Source: a delta proteobacterium ML8_F1
GTDB lineage: Bacteria > Bacillota > Clostridia > Peptostreptococcales > Acidaminobacteraceae
NCBI GenBank assembly: GCA_002029975.1
Contig: LQBE01000015.1
Coordinates: 58,392-122,391 of the forward strand
Direction: 5' to 3'
Length of the DNA: 64,000 nucleotides
A program made the translations under genes and the position numbers. Positions 34,832-44,089 of the stretch are shown here, piece after piece (positions within the stretch are counted from its first letter, which is position 1; each line of letters begins with the position of its first letter). The notes under the pieces were generated by a model, which had not been told where the DNA came from, ran no database searches, and was given only the letters and a program-made list of their open reading frames with translations.

Positions 34832-36016
34832 TTAGAGCAGATTGACAAAGACACCGGCGATAATGACCGAAACGATGGTGACGGTGGTGAAGCCACCCAC
34901 CAGCATTTTTGGCAGCATTTCGCTCATCAGGAAATCCTTCTCCTCCTCATTGTTGGCGAGGGCCTTCGAGGCTTCTTCGGTGAGAATATAGTTGGGGGGA
35001 AAACCGTAAAGGGCTGTCAAGGCTACGGCAAAGGACATTTCCTTGGTGTAACCCAGGAATCTTCCAAGAATCATAGAAAGGATTCCCATGCCGGTGACGC
35101 CCAGGAGAATGATGACAACCAGTGGCAGGGCGATTTGGGCGAGCATGGCCGGTGTCGCTTTGTTGAGTCCGGCAAAGACGAAGGCCATCAGGATGGTAAT
35201 CAGGAATCCGAAGGAGCCTGACAGGTTGAGGGGTCTTTGTTCTACAAAGCCGATTTCCTGGGCGATGACGCCAAAAACCAGACACCAGACAAAGGCGGAT
35301 ATATTGAGATAGGGAGCGAGGAAACCGCCGAAGAGCACTGCAGCCCAGGCTGTAAGACCCAGCTTCATCAACAGGACATAAGTGGTCTGGTATTTTGCCG
35401 GGGTCGCAGGGAACAGTTTTTTGCTTTTTGCGACAGTTTTTTCAGTGTCGTCACTTTTGACATATTTGATTTCACCGCTTCGAAAGCCCTTGATAAGACG
35501 GGTGCCCTCTTTTTTGAGCATGACAGCGGTGAGGGGGTATCCGGCAAAGCCCTGCATGACGTAGGTGATGATGGCCAGAACCGCCAGGTCGGGAAGACCG
35601 GCATTGGTGGCGGCTTCACTCATGACCAGGGCGGCTACGACGCCGCCGGTGAGGGGGGGTGTTGCCGCTAAAGCGGTTTCAAAGTCGAAAAGGGCAGACC
35701 CGATGGTCATGACCATGCCCACGATGCCGACGATTCCAATCAGGGCGATGGCGATGGTCCGCCATTGGCCGGCCAGTTCCTTCACGGAGAGCATGGTCCC
35801 CATGTGGGTGATCAGAAGATACATGGACAGATAGACGATAGGCGTCTGGAAGCCGGCGATATCAACGATATCCGACGGAAAGAAAGTCCAGTAGCCAAAC
35901 AGGAATAATAATGCCGTAACAAATACTGAAGGAATAAAGGCTTTGGTCTTGGTGGAGATGATATCACCCAAGGACAGGGCAATCAGTACGATTGAAAATG
36001 CCATCAATAAACTCAT
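34832..36016 (-). CDS. Multi-pass membrane transporter of the M20 operon (GltS-like, uncertain)
   Basis: A 394-residue very hydrophobic protein with about ten predicted membrane helices and a charged cytoplasmic loop around residues 185-215 (KSDDTEKTVAKSKKL). The paired segments TPPLTGGVVAALVMSEAATNA and LNLSGSFGFLITILMAF recall two inverted repeats of secondary carriers such as the glutamate/sodium symporters, but I cannot name the family. I chose ATG 36016, eight bases after GGGG; an upstream ATG at 36034 lacks a ribosome site. As first gene of the operon it most likely imports the substrates of the three M20 hydrolases. Confidence 0.7.
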   Translation of the reverse strand: MSLLMAFSIVLIALSLGDIISTKTKAFIPSVFVTALLFLFGYWTFFPSDIVDIAGFQTPIVYLSMYLLITHMGTMLSVKELAGQWRTIAIALIGIVGIVGMVMTIGSALFDFETALAATPPLTGGVVAALVMSEAATNAGLPDLAVLAIITYVMQGFAGYPLTAVMLKKEGTRLIKGFRSGEIKYVKSDDTEKTVAKSKKLFPATPAKYQTTYVLLMKLGLTAWAAVLFGGFLAPYLNISAFVWCLVFGVIAQEIGFVEQRPLNLSGSFGFLITILMAFVFAGLNKATPAMLAQIALPLVVIILLGVTGMGILSMILGRFLGYTKEMSFAVALTALYGFPPNYILTEEASKALANNEEEKDFLMSEMLPKMLVGGFTTVTIVSVIIAGVFVNLL

Positions 36017-36414
36017 TAATAAATCCCCTTTCATTGCTTTCTATGGTGACGCCAGTGCAGTATTTAATGCATTATACCAAGGGAGGGCGGCTTTAAAAAG
36101 GTGTGTCATACCGAAGAAATAAGGGATAGTTTGTAAAAGCTTGAAAACTCTCAGGGGGGACCTGGGGGCGGGAAAGTTCAGTTGCTTTAAAAAAACATTC
36201 CATATATTAATAAAAAATTAAGAAAATTTCGAAAATAGCCCGGGAAGACCCCGTTGCCCTTTAAAAAATATAGCATTCATACTGAATAATATTCTATAAA
36301 TTTGTGAAATTCTTGAATTTTATGTTTTCAGAGAAGAAAATGTGGGTTAAATTTAGGTAAATTTCGTTAACAATCGGGTAATAGTTTAATACTATGGAAT
36401 CGGGGTGATGAACG
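36017..36414. promoter_or_regulatory. Divergent intergenic region between transporter and polyphosphate operons
   Basis: About 400 bases without a gene. On the minus strand a TATAAT (36071-36076) may be the -10 of the M20 operon. On the plus strand, hexamers TTAAAT, GTAAAT, TTAACA and GTAATA begin at 36347, 36357, 36367 and 36378, a 10-11 base spacing that resembles a PhoP box. An AT-rich block occupies roughly 36185-36345. No ORF with a credible ribosome site was found. Confidence 0.45.
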
Positions 36415-37923
36415 GTGAATCAACTATACGGGGCCATTGACTTGGGTTCCAACAGCATCAAAATGAAAATCGTCCAATATGTCGATTCAAGTTTCAAGTG
36501 TCTGGAGAATATCACCAAGGAAGTCGATATCGGAGAGGCGGTATTCACCAAGGGTTATCTCAAGCACGACAAGGTTGAGGAAATCATCAGCGTGCTGGAA
36601 TATTTCAAACAGGTCATGGAAACCTACGAGGTTGAGCGGTACCGCGCAGTAGCCACCTCGGCCATGCGCTTTACTGAAAACAGCCAGAATATCATGGAAC
36701 TGATTCTGATGAAAACGGGGTTCAAGGTAGAAATACTCGAAGACACCGTGGAGAAATTCATTACCTATAAATCCATCCGGGACAACGTACCCGGTTTTCA
36801 GGAGATTCGACAGGGGTCCCTGCTGGTGGAACTCAACACCGGCAGCTGCGATGTCAGTATGTATCTGAAGAACAGACTGGTGATGAATGAGGAGTTTTTT
36901 CTGGGCACCAAGATTCTGAAGAATCTGATGAAACAGATTGAGGCCATGAATGTCAATTATCTGCCGGTGGTGGGGGAATTTATTGAAGCCAGGACAAATC
37001 ACATTTTCCGGATGATCAAGAACAAGAAAATCCATCACTATCTGGTAGTGGGCGGGGAAGTCAAACCCATGAAGGACCTCCTCTTCGGGGGTAGTGATGA
37101 GATTCTCCGCAGGGATTTTGAAAAGGTTTATCAAAGAATTACCACAGACCACAGGGAAATCAGACACCTGGTGGAGGAGAAGGGGGTGGACTGGTATGAA
37201 CTGGTCTCTACCGTACTTCTCTACCACACCTTTTTCAAACTGGTGAAGACTGATGTCATGGTACCGGTCAATGTCAATCTTCGTGACGGAATCATTGCCG
37301 GGCTCATCGAAGAGGACTATCAGTTGAACCGCTATCAGCTTTTCAACCAGGATACGATTTTTCTGGCGACAAGCATTGCCAAGCGATATAAGACCAATCT
37401 TCCCCATGTCAAGTGGATTCAAAAGAATGCTCTGATTATTTTCGGGGAAATGAAACAGCACTACCCCTTTGACGAGAGGGATGAGGTGATTCTTCAACTC
37501 AGCGCCCTTCTTCATGAAATCGGCAAGTTCACCCGGATGAAGGACTACATGAATACTTCCTTTTCGAAAATCAAAAATTTGAGTGTTCTGGGAATTACAG
37601 AAGAGGAGATGAAACTCGTAGCCTACGTTTGTCTGATGATGATCAGCCCCAAGGATTTCAAAAAGAACGAAAATGCCGTCATGGTCAGGGAGGATCAGAT
37701 AAACCGCATCTTCAAACTCGGGGCTATCCTTTCCCTGGCGGATGCCCTGGACAAAAGCAAACGGCAGAAAATCACTCTGACCAGGGTGACCCTGTCCGAT
37801 GGGGACCTGAAACTGACGGCCCAGGCCCAGGAGGATGTCACTCTGGAGTACTGGGACTATGAGCAAAAGAGAAGATTTTTCATCAACACCTATGGGATTC
37901 ATCCCCGATTGGAGTTTGTATAA
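36415..37923 (+). CDS. Degenerate Ppx/GppA-like protein with HD-like C-terminal domain
   Basis: A 502-residue relative of exopolyphosphatase. The N-terminal ATPase-fold motif IDLGSNSIKMKIV and VATSAMRFTEN are kept. The catalytic segment that reads LSGEEEA in the canonical copy downstream is LEDTVEKF here, and the phosphate-binding IDIGGASTE is replaced by VELNTGSCD. The C-terminal helical domain has LLHEIGKF where active HD domains have HDIG. It is therefore probably a non-catalytic, regulatory or substrate-binding paralogue. It starts at GTG 36415 behind GGGGTGA. It heads the ppk-ppx operon with essentially no gap to ppk. Confidence 0.85.
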   Translation: MNQLYGAIDLGSNSIKMKIVQYVDSSFKCLENITKEVDIGEAVFTKGYLKHDKVEEIISVLEYFKQVMETYEVERYRAVATSAMRFTENSQNIMELILMKTGFKVEILEDTVEKFITYKSIRDNVPGFQEIRQGSLLVELNTGSCDVSMYLKNRLVMNEEFFLGTKILKNLMKQIEAMNVNYLPVVGEFIEARTNHIFRMIKNKKIHHYLVVGGEVKPMKDLLFGGSDEILRRDFEKVYQRITTDHREIRHLVEEKGVDWYELVSTVLLYHTFFKLVKTDVMVPVNVNLRDGIIAGLIEEDYQLNRYQLFNQDTIFLATSIAKRYKTNLPHVKWIQKNALIIFGEMKQHYPFDERDEVILQLSALLHEIGKFTRMKDYMNTSFSKIKNLSVLGITEEEMKLVAYVCLMMISPKDFKKNENAVMVREDQINRIFKLGAILSLADALDKSKRQKITLTRVTLSDGDLKLTAQAQEDVTLEYWDYEQKRRFFINTYGIHPRLEFV

Positions 37924-39981
37924 ATGGAAAAGCTTTTTTTCAACCGTGAACTGAGCTGGCTGAATTTCAATGAGAGGGTTCTCATGGAGGGAAGGGACAG
38001 TTCCCTTCCCATTCTGGAGAGGCTTAAATTCAGCGGCATTTTTTCAAACAATCTCGACGAATTTTTTATGGTGAGGATGGGTTCCATCAAGGAGCAGATC
38101 AGGGCCGGCTATGAAGAAGAGGATTCCTCCGGGGATTCCCCCCAGGTGATTTACGAAAAGATTGTCGGGAGGGTGAAGGAGCTGGTGGCCCTGCAGCATG
38201 AAATCACCCGGGAGTGCCTGGAGGCATTGAAGACCCGGGATATTGAAATACTGGAGGTTTCTGAAGTTGAAGAGGACTTCCAGACAAGGATTTTCCAGTA
38301 TTTCCATGCCCAGATTTTCCCTGTGCTGACTCCCATGGCAGTGGACTTTTCCAGACCCTTCCCTTATATTTCAGGAAAGGCTCTGTATATAGCCGCGCGC
38401 ATTAAAGTGGCGGACAAATCCCAGCTGGCCATTGTCCAGATTCCCCAGATTCTGCCCCGGTTGATTCCCTTCAAAGAGCAAGGGAAAACCGCCTACCTGC
38501 TCTTAGAGGACATTATTCTTTCACAGTTGGACAAGCTTTTCCCGGGGCACTCCGTGGAAAGTGCCGGGATCTTCAGAATCACCCGCAATGCGGACTTGGA
38601 ACTGATTCAGGATGTGGCGGATGATCTGCTCCTGGTCATCGAAGAAGCGGTTAAAAAGCGCAAATGGGGGGAGGTCATCCGTCTTGAAATCAAGGAAGGC
38701 ACAGACCCCTGGATACAGCGGGTGCTTCAGTCGGCATTGTCAGTGAATTCCAATGAAATCTACCAGATTCCCGGGATGATGGAACTCACTGCGTGGCTGG
38801 CCTTTTCTCCTCCGAAGGGTCGGGAGGCCCTGGCTCAAAAGCCCTACAAAGCCAAAAGAAATCCCCAGATGACCAAGGGGAATATCTTCAAGCTGATTCG
38901 GGAGGGGGATGTTTTCGTGCATCATCCCTATGAATCCTTTGATGTGGTAGTGGACCTGGTTCAAAAGGCCAGCGAAGACCCCAAGGTCCTGGCTATTAAA
39001 CAAACCCTCTACCGGGTGAGCGGAGACTCCGCCATTATCAGGGCTCTCGAGACCGCGGCAGAGCGGGGCAAGCAGGTGACGGTCCTGGTGGAACTGATGG
39101 CCAGATTCGATGAGGAGAACAATATCTCCTGGGCAAAGCGTCTGGAGAAAAAGGGCGTCAACGTAATCTATGGACTGGTGGGCTACAAGACCCATTCCAA
39201 AATCACCCTGATTGTCCGCAAGGAAATGAAGGAAATCAGAAGATATGTGCATCTGGGGACCGGCAACTACAACAATATCACGGCCAAACGCTACACGGAC
39301 ATGGGATACTTTACCGCCAAGGAGAGCTACGGCTCAGACGCCTCCATGTTTTTCAACATGATTTCAGGATTTGCCAATGAGGTCGTGACCCATACCCTTG
39401 TCGTGGCCCCCTACAATCTGAGGGAGAAGTTCTATGAACTGATTGACACAGAGGTGGCAAACGCCCGGATGGGAAAAAAAGCCCGGATCATTGCCAAAAT
39501 GAACGCCCTCGTGGATGACGGGATGGTGGACAGACTCTATGAGGCTTCAAAAGCCGGGGTACGGATTGAGTTGATTGTCCGGGGCATCTGCACGCTGGTT
39601 CCCGGTGTCCAGGGACTCAGTGAGAATATTCAAGTAAAGAGCATCATCGGCGAATTTCTGGAGCACTCCAGAATCTATTATTTCTATAATGACGGCCGGA
39701 ATGAGGTTTATCTGTCAAGTGCTGACTGGATGACAAGGAATCTCAACCGAAGAATCGAGCTGCTGTTTCCTGTGCAGGATCCTGTTATTGCCAGGAGGAT
39801 TCGTCTGATTCTGCAACTCTATCTGGGAGACAACGTGAAATCCTGGCGGCTCGATTCCCATGGAAACTATTTGAAGGTGTCCGGGGAGGGGGAAAAGGCA
39901 CTCTGGGCCCATGAAATCCTCAAGGAACTGCAGTACAAGGACAATGAGAGCTTCATCGCATATCTGAAGGAAAGAATGTGA
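37924..39981 (+). CDS. ppk: Polyphosphate kinase 1
   Basis: Polymerises the gamma-phosphate of ATP into polyphosphate. The 685-residue protein starts FFNRELSWLNFNERVL, has FSNNLDEFFMVRMGSIKEQ, and carries the two PLD-like catalytic halves: VLAIKQTLYRVSGDSAIIRAL then YKTHSKITLIVRKE with the phosphorylated His, and RGICTLVPGVQGLSENIQV then LEHSRIYYFYNDG with the second His. The ATG at 37924 follows directly on the stop of the degenerate Ppx gene. Length and motifs match the family. It sits between two Ppx-type proteins, so synthesis and degradation are co-regulated. Confidence 0.97.
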   Translation: MEKLFFNRELSWLNFNERVLMEGRDSSLPILERLKFSGIFSNNLDEFFMVRMGSIKEQIRAGYEEEDSSGDSPQVIYEKIVGRVKELVALQHEITRECLEALKTRDIEILEVSEVEEDFQTRIFQYFHAQIFPVLTPMAVDFSRPFPYISGKALYIAARIKVADKSQLAIVQIPQILPRLIPFKEQGKTAYLLLEDIILSQLDKLFPGHSVESAGIFRITRNADLELIQDVADDLLLVIEEAVKKRKWGEVIRLEIKEGTDPWIQRVLQSALSVNSNEIYQIPGMMELTAWLAFSPPKGREALAQKPYKAKRNPQMTKGNIFKLIREGDVFVHHPYESFDVVVDLVQKASEDPKVLAIKQTLYRVSGDSAIIRALETAAERGKQVTVLVELMARFDEENNISWAKRLEKKGVNVIYGLVGYKTHSKITLIVRKEMKEIRRYVHLGTGNYNNITAKRYTDMGYFTAKESYGSDASMFFNMISGFANEVVTHTLVVAPYNLREKFYELIDTEVANARMGKKARIIAKMNALVDDGMVDRLYEASKAGVRIELIVRGICTLVPGVQGLSENIQVKSIIGEFLEHSRIYYFYNDGRNEVYLSSADWMTRNLNRRIELLFPVQDPVIARRIRLILQLYLGDNVKSWRLDSHGNYLKVSGEGEKALWAHEILKELQYKDNESFIAYLKERM

Positions 39982-39985
39982 TTGT

Positions 39986-41509
39986 TTGGATCAGAAAATC
40001 GCCATAATAGACCTGGGTTCCAATTCAGTGAGGATGAACCTGATGGCCATCAATGAACGGGGAGGATACGGCATTCATGACTCCGCCAAGGAGATGGTGC
40101 GCCTGAGTGAGGGGCTTGAAAAGGACAACATGCTCAAGCCCCGTCCCATGGAGCGGACCATCAAGGCCATGGCGTATTTCAAGAAGCTGATTGAAATCAA
40201 CGAGGTTGAGGAAATTCACGTTCTGTGTACTGCGGCAGTGCGTCAGGCCGACAATCGAGAGGTCTTCATCGAGAGGGTCAAGGCACAGGTGGGCCTGGAC
40301 CTGAGGGTTCTCAGCGGCGAAGAGGAAGCCTATTATGATTATCTGGGGGTCATCAATGCCATGGATCTGGAGGATGCCCTGATTATCGATATCGGCGGGG
40401 CGTCCACTGAAATCATCTGGGTGAAAGACCGTCGTCTTGAAAAATCCGTGAGCCTGCCCTATGGTTCTGTCAATCTCACTGACCGCTTTGCCTCCATCAA
40501 GGACCAGGAACGTCGTTACAGGCAGGCGGAGCTCTTTATGAAAAAAACCATCAAGGGACTGGACTGGATCAAAAAAACCAAGAAACTTCCCATCATCGGT
40601 CTTGGCGGCAGCATCCGGGCCCTGGGGAAAGTGGACCGCAACCGCAACGGTTTTCCCATCAGGAATCTTCACAATTACCGAATGACGGCCCGGGAGGTCC
40701 AGGAGATTTTTGAGATGATTGGTCAAAAAAATGAAAAGGACCTGTCTCAGATCGAGGGAATCAACTCGAAAAGGGCGGATGTCATCGCCCTGGGACTGAT
40801 GCCCTTAAAGGCCCTGCTCAGCATTGTGAAATCTTCAGAGATGCGCATCAGCGGCAACGGGCTCAGAGACGGTTATTTCTACAAAACCTATTTTGAGCGC
40901 AGGCAATGGCCCCTTGTGGTGGAAGATGTGCTGGAACACAGCATCATGAATCTGATCAACCGCTTCGGGGTGCAGAAGGAACACGCCCATCAGGTCAAGA
41001 ATATTGCCTTGTCGCTCTTCGATCAAACACGGACAATCCATGATTTTGGTGAAAGTCACCGCCGGGTGCTAAAGGTGGCTTCCTTAGTTCATGACATCGG
41101 GATGCACATTGACTACTACGACCACCATATCCACGGCATGTACCTGCTGCTCTACGGAAAAATTCACGGGCTGAGCAACTTTGAACAGATTGCGGTGGCT
41201 TACCTGGTGGGAAACCACCGTCGGGATGAGATCAAGAACCCCCTAGAGGAGTACCGGGGAATTTTCACCCCGGTGGACAGGGAAATCTACGCCAAACTGG
41301 GAATTTTTCTGAAAATGGCGGAACAGTTGGATCGTTCCTTAAGCAGCAATGTAAAAAATATCGAAGTTGAGATAAAAAAGGATGTCGCCTTACTCCATCT
41401 CTACGGTGAAGAATATCCGGAACTCGATATCCTGTCCGCCCTTTACTATGCGCCCCTGTTTAAAAAGCAGTTCAACATGGAACTTGAAATTCTCTATGCC
41501 GGGGCATAG
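39986..41509 (+). CDS. ppx: Exopolyphosphatase / pppGpp phosphohydrolase family (Ppx/GppA)
   Basis: Hydrolyses terminal phosphates of polyphosphate, or pppGpp. The 507-residue protein has canonical motifs IIDLGSNSVRMNL, CTAAVRQADN, LSGEEEAYYDYLG, IDIGGASTEIIW and GLGGSIRAL, and a C-terminal HD-type domain with VHDIGMHIDYYDHH and VGNHRR. The likely start is TTG 39986, five bases after ppk, with AAGGA upstream. Unlike its paralogue at the head of the operon it keeps all catalytic motifs. Confidence 0.95.
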   Translation: MDQKIAIIDLGSNSVRMNLMAINERGGYGIHDSAKEMVRLSEGLEKDNMLKPRPMERTIKAMAYFKKLIEINEVEEIHVLCTAAVRQADNREVFIERVKAQVGLDLRVLSGEEEAYYDYLGVINAMDLEDALIIDIGGASTEIIWVKDRRLEKSVSLPYGSVNLTDRFASIKDQERRYRQAELFMKKTIKGLDWIKKTKKLPIIGLGGSIRALGKVDRNRNGFPIRNLHNYRMTAREVQEIFEMIGQKNEKDLSQIEGINSKRADVIALGLMPLKALLSIVKSSEMRISGNGLRDGYFYKTYFERRQWPLVVEDVLEHSIMNLINRFGVQKEHAHQVKNIALSLFDQTRTIHDFGESHRRVLKVASLVHDIGMHIDYYDHHIHGMYLLLYGKIHGLSNFEQIAVAYLVGNHRRDEIKNPLEEYRGIFTPVDREIYAKLGIFLKMAEQLDRSLSSNVKNIEVEIKKDVALLHLYGEEYPELDILSALYYAPLFKKQFNMELEILYAGA

Positions 41510-41552
41510 CCGTCCCTGCCCGGGGGGCCTCGCCGGGGCGCCTGGGAAACAC

Positions 41553-41602
41553 AAAAAAACCGAACCCACCGCCAACAGTCTGCAACTGTTAGTGATGGGT
41601 TC
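41553..41602 (-). terminator. Terminator after tRNA-Leu
   Basis: A long hairpin pairing GAACCCA with TGGGTTC and an inner ACTGTT/AACAGT (between 41562 and 41602), followed on the minus strand by seven T. Confidence 0.8.
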
Positions 41603-41616
41603 AGTTTGTGTGAGTT

Positions 41617-41704
41617 TGGTGCCGAAGGCAGGACTCGAACCTGTACGAACATAATGTTCACTAGAACCTGAATCTAGCGCGTCTGCCAATTCCGCCACTC
41701 CGGC
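41617..41704 (-). tRNA. tRNA-Leu (anticodon CAG)
   Basis: On the minus strand the acceptor stem GCCGGAG pairs with CTTCGGC, followed by A and an encoded CCA. The anticodon loop TTCAGGT between CTAGA and TCTAG gives anticodon CAG, decoding CUG. There is a long variable arm (GAACATTATGTTC) as expected for a type II tRNA, and the T loop GGTTCGAGTCC. Length is 88 bases with CCA. Confidence 0.97.
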
Positions 41705-41717
41705 CTGTCTGAATACC

Positions 41718-41746
41718 ATTCTACTGAATTCTCCAGGATTTTTCAA
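41718..41746 (-). promoter_or_regulatory. Promoter of tRNA-Leu
   Basis: Minus-strand TTGAAA (41741-41746), 17-base spacer, TAGAAT (41718-41723), about 14 bases before the mature 5' end. Confidence 0.7.
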
Positions 41747-41886
41747 GATATTTCGTCAATAAAGAGCAGGTTTATTAAAAAAAACAATTTTTTTCGTCCC
41801 CGGGACAAAACATGATAGAATAAAAAGGATGAACGGTGCCGTAAAGGCATGGGACTTATTGATTATTTAAAGGGGGAAACGGACTA

Positions 41887-43368
41887 GTGGAAGGCAATAC
41901 AATTAAAATCATCGTGCTGTCGATGTACCTGCTGGGCATGATTTATGTGGGGTTTGTCTATTTCAAAAGAACCTCGGATTTTTCTGATTATGTCCTGGGT
42001 GGCAGGAAACTGGGGAGCTGGACGGCCGCCCTATCGGCCCAGGCCTCGGACATGAGCGGGTGGCTGCTGATCGGCCTGCCCGGAGCGGCCTACATAGCGG
42101 GGCTTGAAGCAGCCTGGATAGCCATAGGGCTGGGTATCGGAACCTACATCAACTGGAGGGTCGTGGCCAGACGCCTTAGGAGCTACACGGAAATCGCCGG
42201 GAATTCTCTGACGCTGTCGGATTATTTTGAAAACCGCTTCAGAGACGACACCCATATTCTCAGGCTGGTCTCCTCTTTGGTAATCATCCTTTTCTTTGCA
42301 GTCTATACCTCGGCCCAATTTTCAGCGGGGGCCAAGCTTTTTGAAACCCTTATGGGCATCGATTACACCGTGGCATTGATTCTCGGGGGCATTGTCATTA
42401 TCGCCTATACCTTCCTGGGAGGATTCATGGCAGTTTCCTTCACGGACTTTATCCAGGGGATGCTGATGTTTTTTGCTCTGATTATTGTTCCTTTCGTTAT
42501 TCTGGCGGAACTGGGGGGGATTGAGGCTGCAGGCATCGCCCTGAAGGAAGTGGATCCCAATTACATGAATCTCATCCGGGCCACAGAGGGCGGTGGCGTA
42601 CTTCCTGTCATTGCCATCGTATCGAACCTCGCCTGGGGGCTGGGCTACTTCGGGCAGCCCCATATCCTCGCCCGTTTCATGGCCATCGGCAGCACGGACT
42701 TTATAAAAAAAGCCAGATGGATTGCCATGGTCTGGGTGAGTCTCACCCTGGGAGCGGCGGTTTTTATCGGGATTCTCGGAAGGGTGTACATGCCCGATAT
42801 CTCTGATCCGGAAAAGATTTTCATGTTCAGCGTGGATGTGCTTTTTGTGCCGGTAATAGCCGGTGTTTTCCTGGCTGCGATTCTGGCGGCCAGTATGAGT
42901 ACCGCTGATTCCCAGTTGCTGGTCACGGCCTCCTCAATATCAGAGGATATTTTCAAGAAATACATCAGGAAAGAGGCTACCGATGCGGAAATGATCAAGG
43001 TGGGGCGTCTGTCGGTGGTGGCCATTGCCCTGATTGCCATGGTCATTGCCATCGATCCCGAAAGCTCGGTTTTCGGTCTGGTATCCTATGCCTGGGCCGG
43101 CCTCGGAGCCTCCTTCGGACCGGTAATCATTGCCTCCCTCTTCTGGCGAAGGGCCAATAAATGGGGGGCGATAGCGGGAATGGTCACCGGAGCGGTGTCA
43201 GTGGTGGCCTGGACTCAAATCGCCGGAATTTCCCAGGCGGCAATTTTTGACCTTTATGAAATCGTGCCCGCCTTCCTGCTGTCAGGGCTCGCAATTTTTG
43301 TGGTTTCCTTGTTAACTGAAGCGCCGGAGGAGGCTATCCTTGCCGAATACGACCGGATGGCACACTAG
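41887..43368 (+). CDS. putP: Sodium/proline symporter
   Basis: Sodium solute symporter (SSS) family, 493 residues, about 13 membrane helices. Family landmarks: GGRKLGSWTAALSAQASDMSGW (helix 2, with sodium-site residues), FFAVYTSAQFSAGAKLFE, FLGGFMAVSFTDFIQG, LGYFGQPHILARFMA and a helix with AILAASMSTADSQLLVTAS. These fit PutP rather than the pantothenate or sugar branches. GTG 41887 follows GGGGG. Proline uptake fits the proC gene further along but they are not linked. A bidirectional terminator follows. Confidence 0.93.
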   Translation: MEGNTIKIIVLSMYLLGMIYVGFVYFKRTSDFSDYVLGGRKLGSWTAALSAQASDMSGWLLIGLPGAAYIAGLEAAWIAIGLGIGTYINWRVVARRLRSYTEIAGNSLTLSDYFENRFRDDTHILRLVSSLVIILFFAVYTSAQFSAGAKLFETLMGIDYTVALILGGIVIIAYTFLGGFMAVSFTDFIQGMLMFFALIIVPFVILAELGGIEAAGIALKEVDPNYMNLIRATEGGGVLPVIAIVSNLAWGLGYFGQPHILARFMAIGSTDFIKKARWIAMVWVSLTLGAAVFIGILGRVYMPDISDPEKIFMFSVDVLFVPVIAGVFLAAILAASMSTADSQLLVTASSISEDIFKKYIRKEATDAEMIKVGRLSVVAIALIAMVIAIDPESSVFGLVSYAWAGLGASFGPVIIASLFWRRANKWGAIAGMVTGAVSVVAWTQIAGISQAAIFDLYEIVPAFLLSGLAIFVVSLLTEAPEEAILAEYDRMAH

Positions 43369-43392
43369 GGAGCCTGTAGGCCCGTAAAAGAA

Positions 43393-43425
43393 AAAGGGAC
43401 CCCGGTCATCATCCGGGGTTCCTTT
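43393..43425. terminator. Bidirectional terminator between putP and the UDG gene
   Basis: A stem at 43393-43405/43413-43425 (AAAGGGACCCCGG with CCGGGGTTCCTTT) between convergent genes. Confidence 0.85.
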
Positions 43426-43984
43426 CCTTGTTTTCATAGCTTTCCAGTTGTTTTTTCAGGGTTTTGAAATCCTCCCAGGCCTCCTTTTTATAGGATGGAT
43501 TTCGCAGCAGGGCTGCCGGATGGAAGGTGCCCATGAACAGGGTGTCTCCCTTGTGGATCCATTTGCCGTGATCCCTGGTGATTTTAAAATCTGGATGAAT
43601 CAGCGTGGTGGCGGCTATCCGGCCCAGGGCCACTACGATTTTCGGGTGGAGTTCCTTGAACTGGGATCTCAGGTAGGGAAGGCAGGCCTCTCTCTCTACG
43701 GGTTCGGGATCCCGGTTGCCCGGGGGACGACATTTGACGATGTTGGTGATATAGACCGATTCCCTGGGGATGTCGACGGCTTCCAGAATGTTGCTTAAAA
43801 GAGCTCCGGATTTTCCCACGAAGGGGATCCCCCTGGCATCCTCCTCTTCACCGGGGGCCTCGCCGACGAAAAGAATAGTCGGATCACTGGGACCCTGGCC
43901 AAAAACACTGTGGGTCCGGGTTTCGCCCAGGGGACATTTTTTGCATCTTTTGACGACTTGTTCCAGCACTTGCAGGGTGTTCAC
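43409..43984 (-). CDS. Family 4 uracil-DNA glycosylase (UDGa), [4Fe-4S]
   Basis: Removes uracil from DNA after cytosine deamination. The 191-residue protein has the cluster cysteines at CKKC near residue 14, KCRPPGNRDP (about 84) and EACLPYL (about 99). Active-site motif GEAPGEEEDARGIPFVG is near residue 42 and the C-terminal motif is GTFHPAALLRNP. The GTG at 43984 is nine bases after AGGAGG; the nearby ATG at 43991 is out of frame. Family 4 enzymes are common in thermophiles and in Clostridia. Confidence 0.94.
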   Translation of the reverse strand: MNTLQVLEQVVKRCKKCPLGETRTHSVFGQGPSDPTILFVGEAPGEEEDARGIPFVGKSGALLSNILEAVDIPRESVYITNIVKCRPPGNRDPEPVEREACLPYLRSQFKELHPKIVVALGRIAATTLIHPDFKITRDHGKWIHKGDTLFMGTFHPAALLRNPSYKKEAWEDFKTLKKQLESYENKERNPG

Positions 43985-44089
43985 AATACATTTCCTCCTT
44001 GTAGGTTGACTTGGGCTGCAACTGTGACGCTCTTGGAGAGGATTCCTGGTAAAAACCAGGAGCAGTTGAGGGGTCTTGAGGAGTTGTCC

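Noticed and set aside
36487-37902. 471-codon minus-strand frame antisense to the degenerate Ppx gene
   Set aside because: Codon-mirror shadow of the real gene; composition is rich in His, Leu, Phe and Ile, with no recognised domain.
41617-41704. tRNA-Leu as an integration site for a mobile element
   Set aside because: No integrase, no repeated tRNA 3' end and no foreign gene block flank it.
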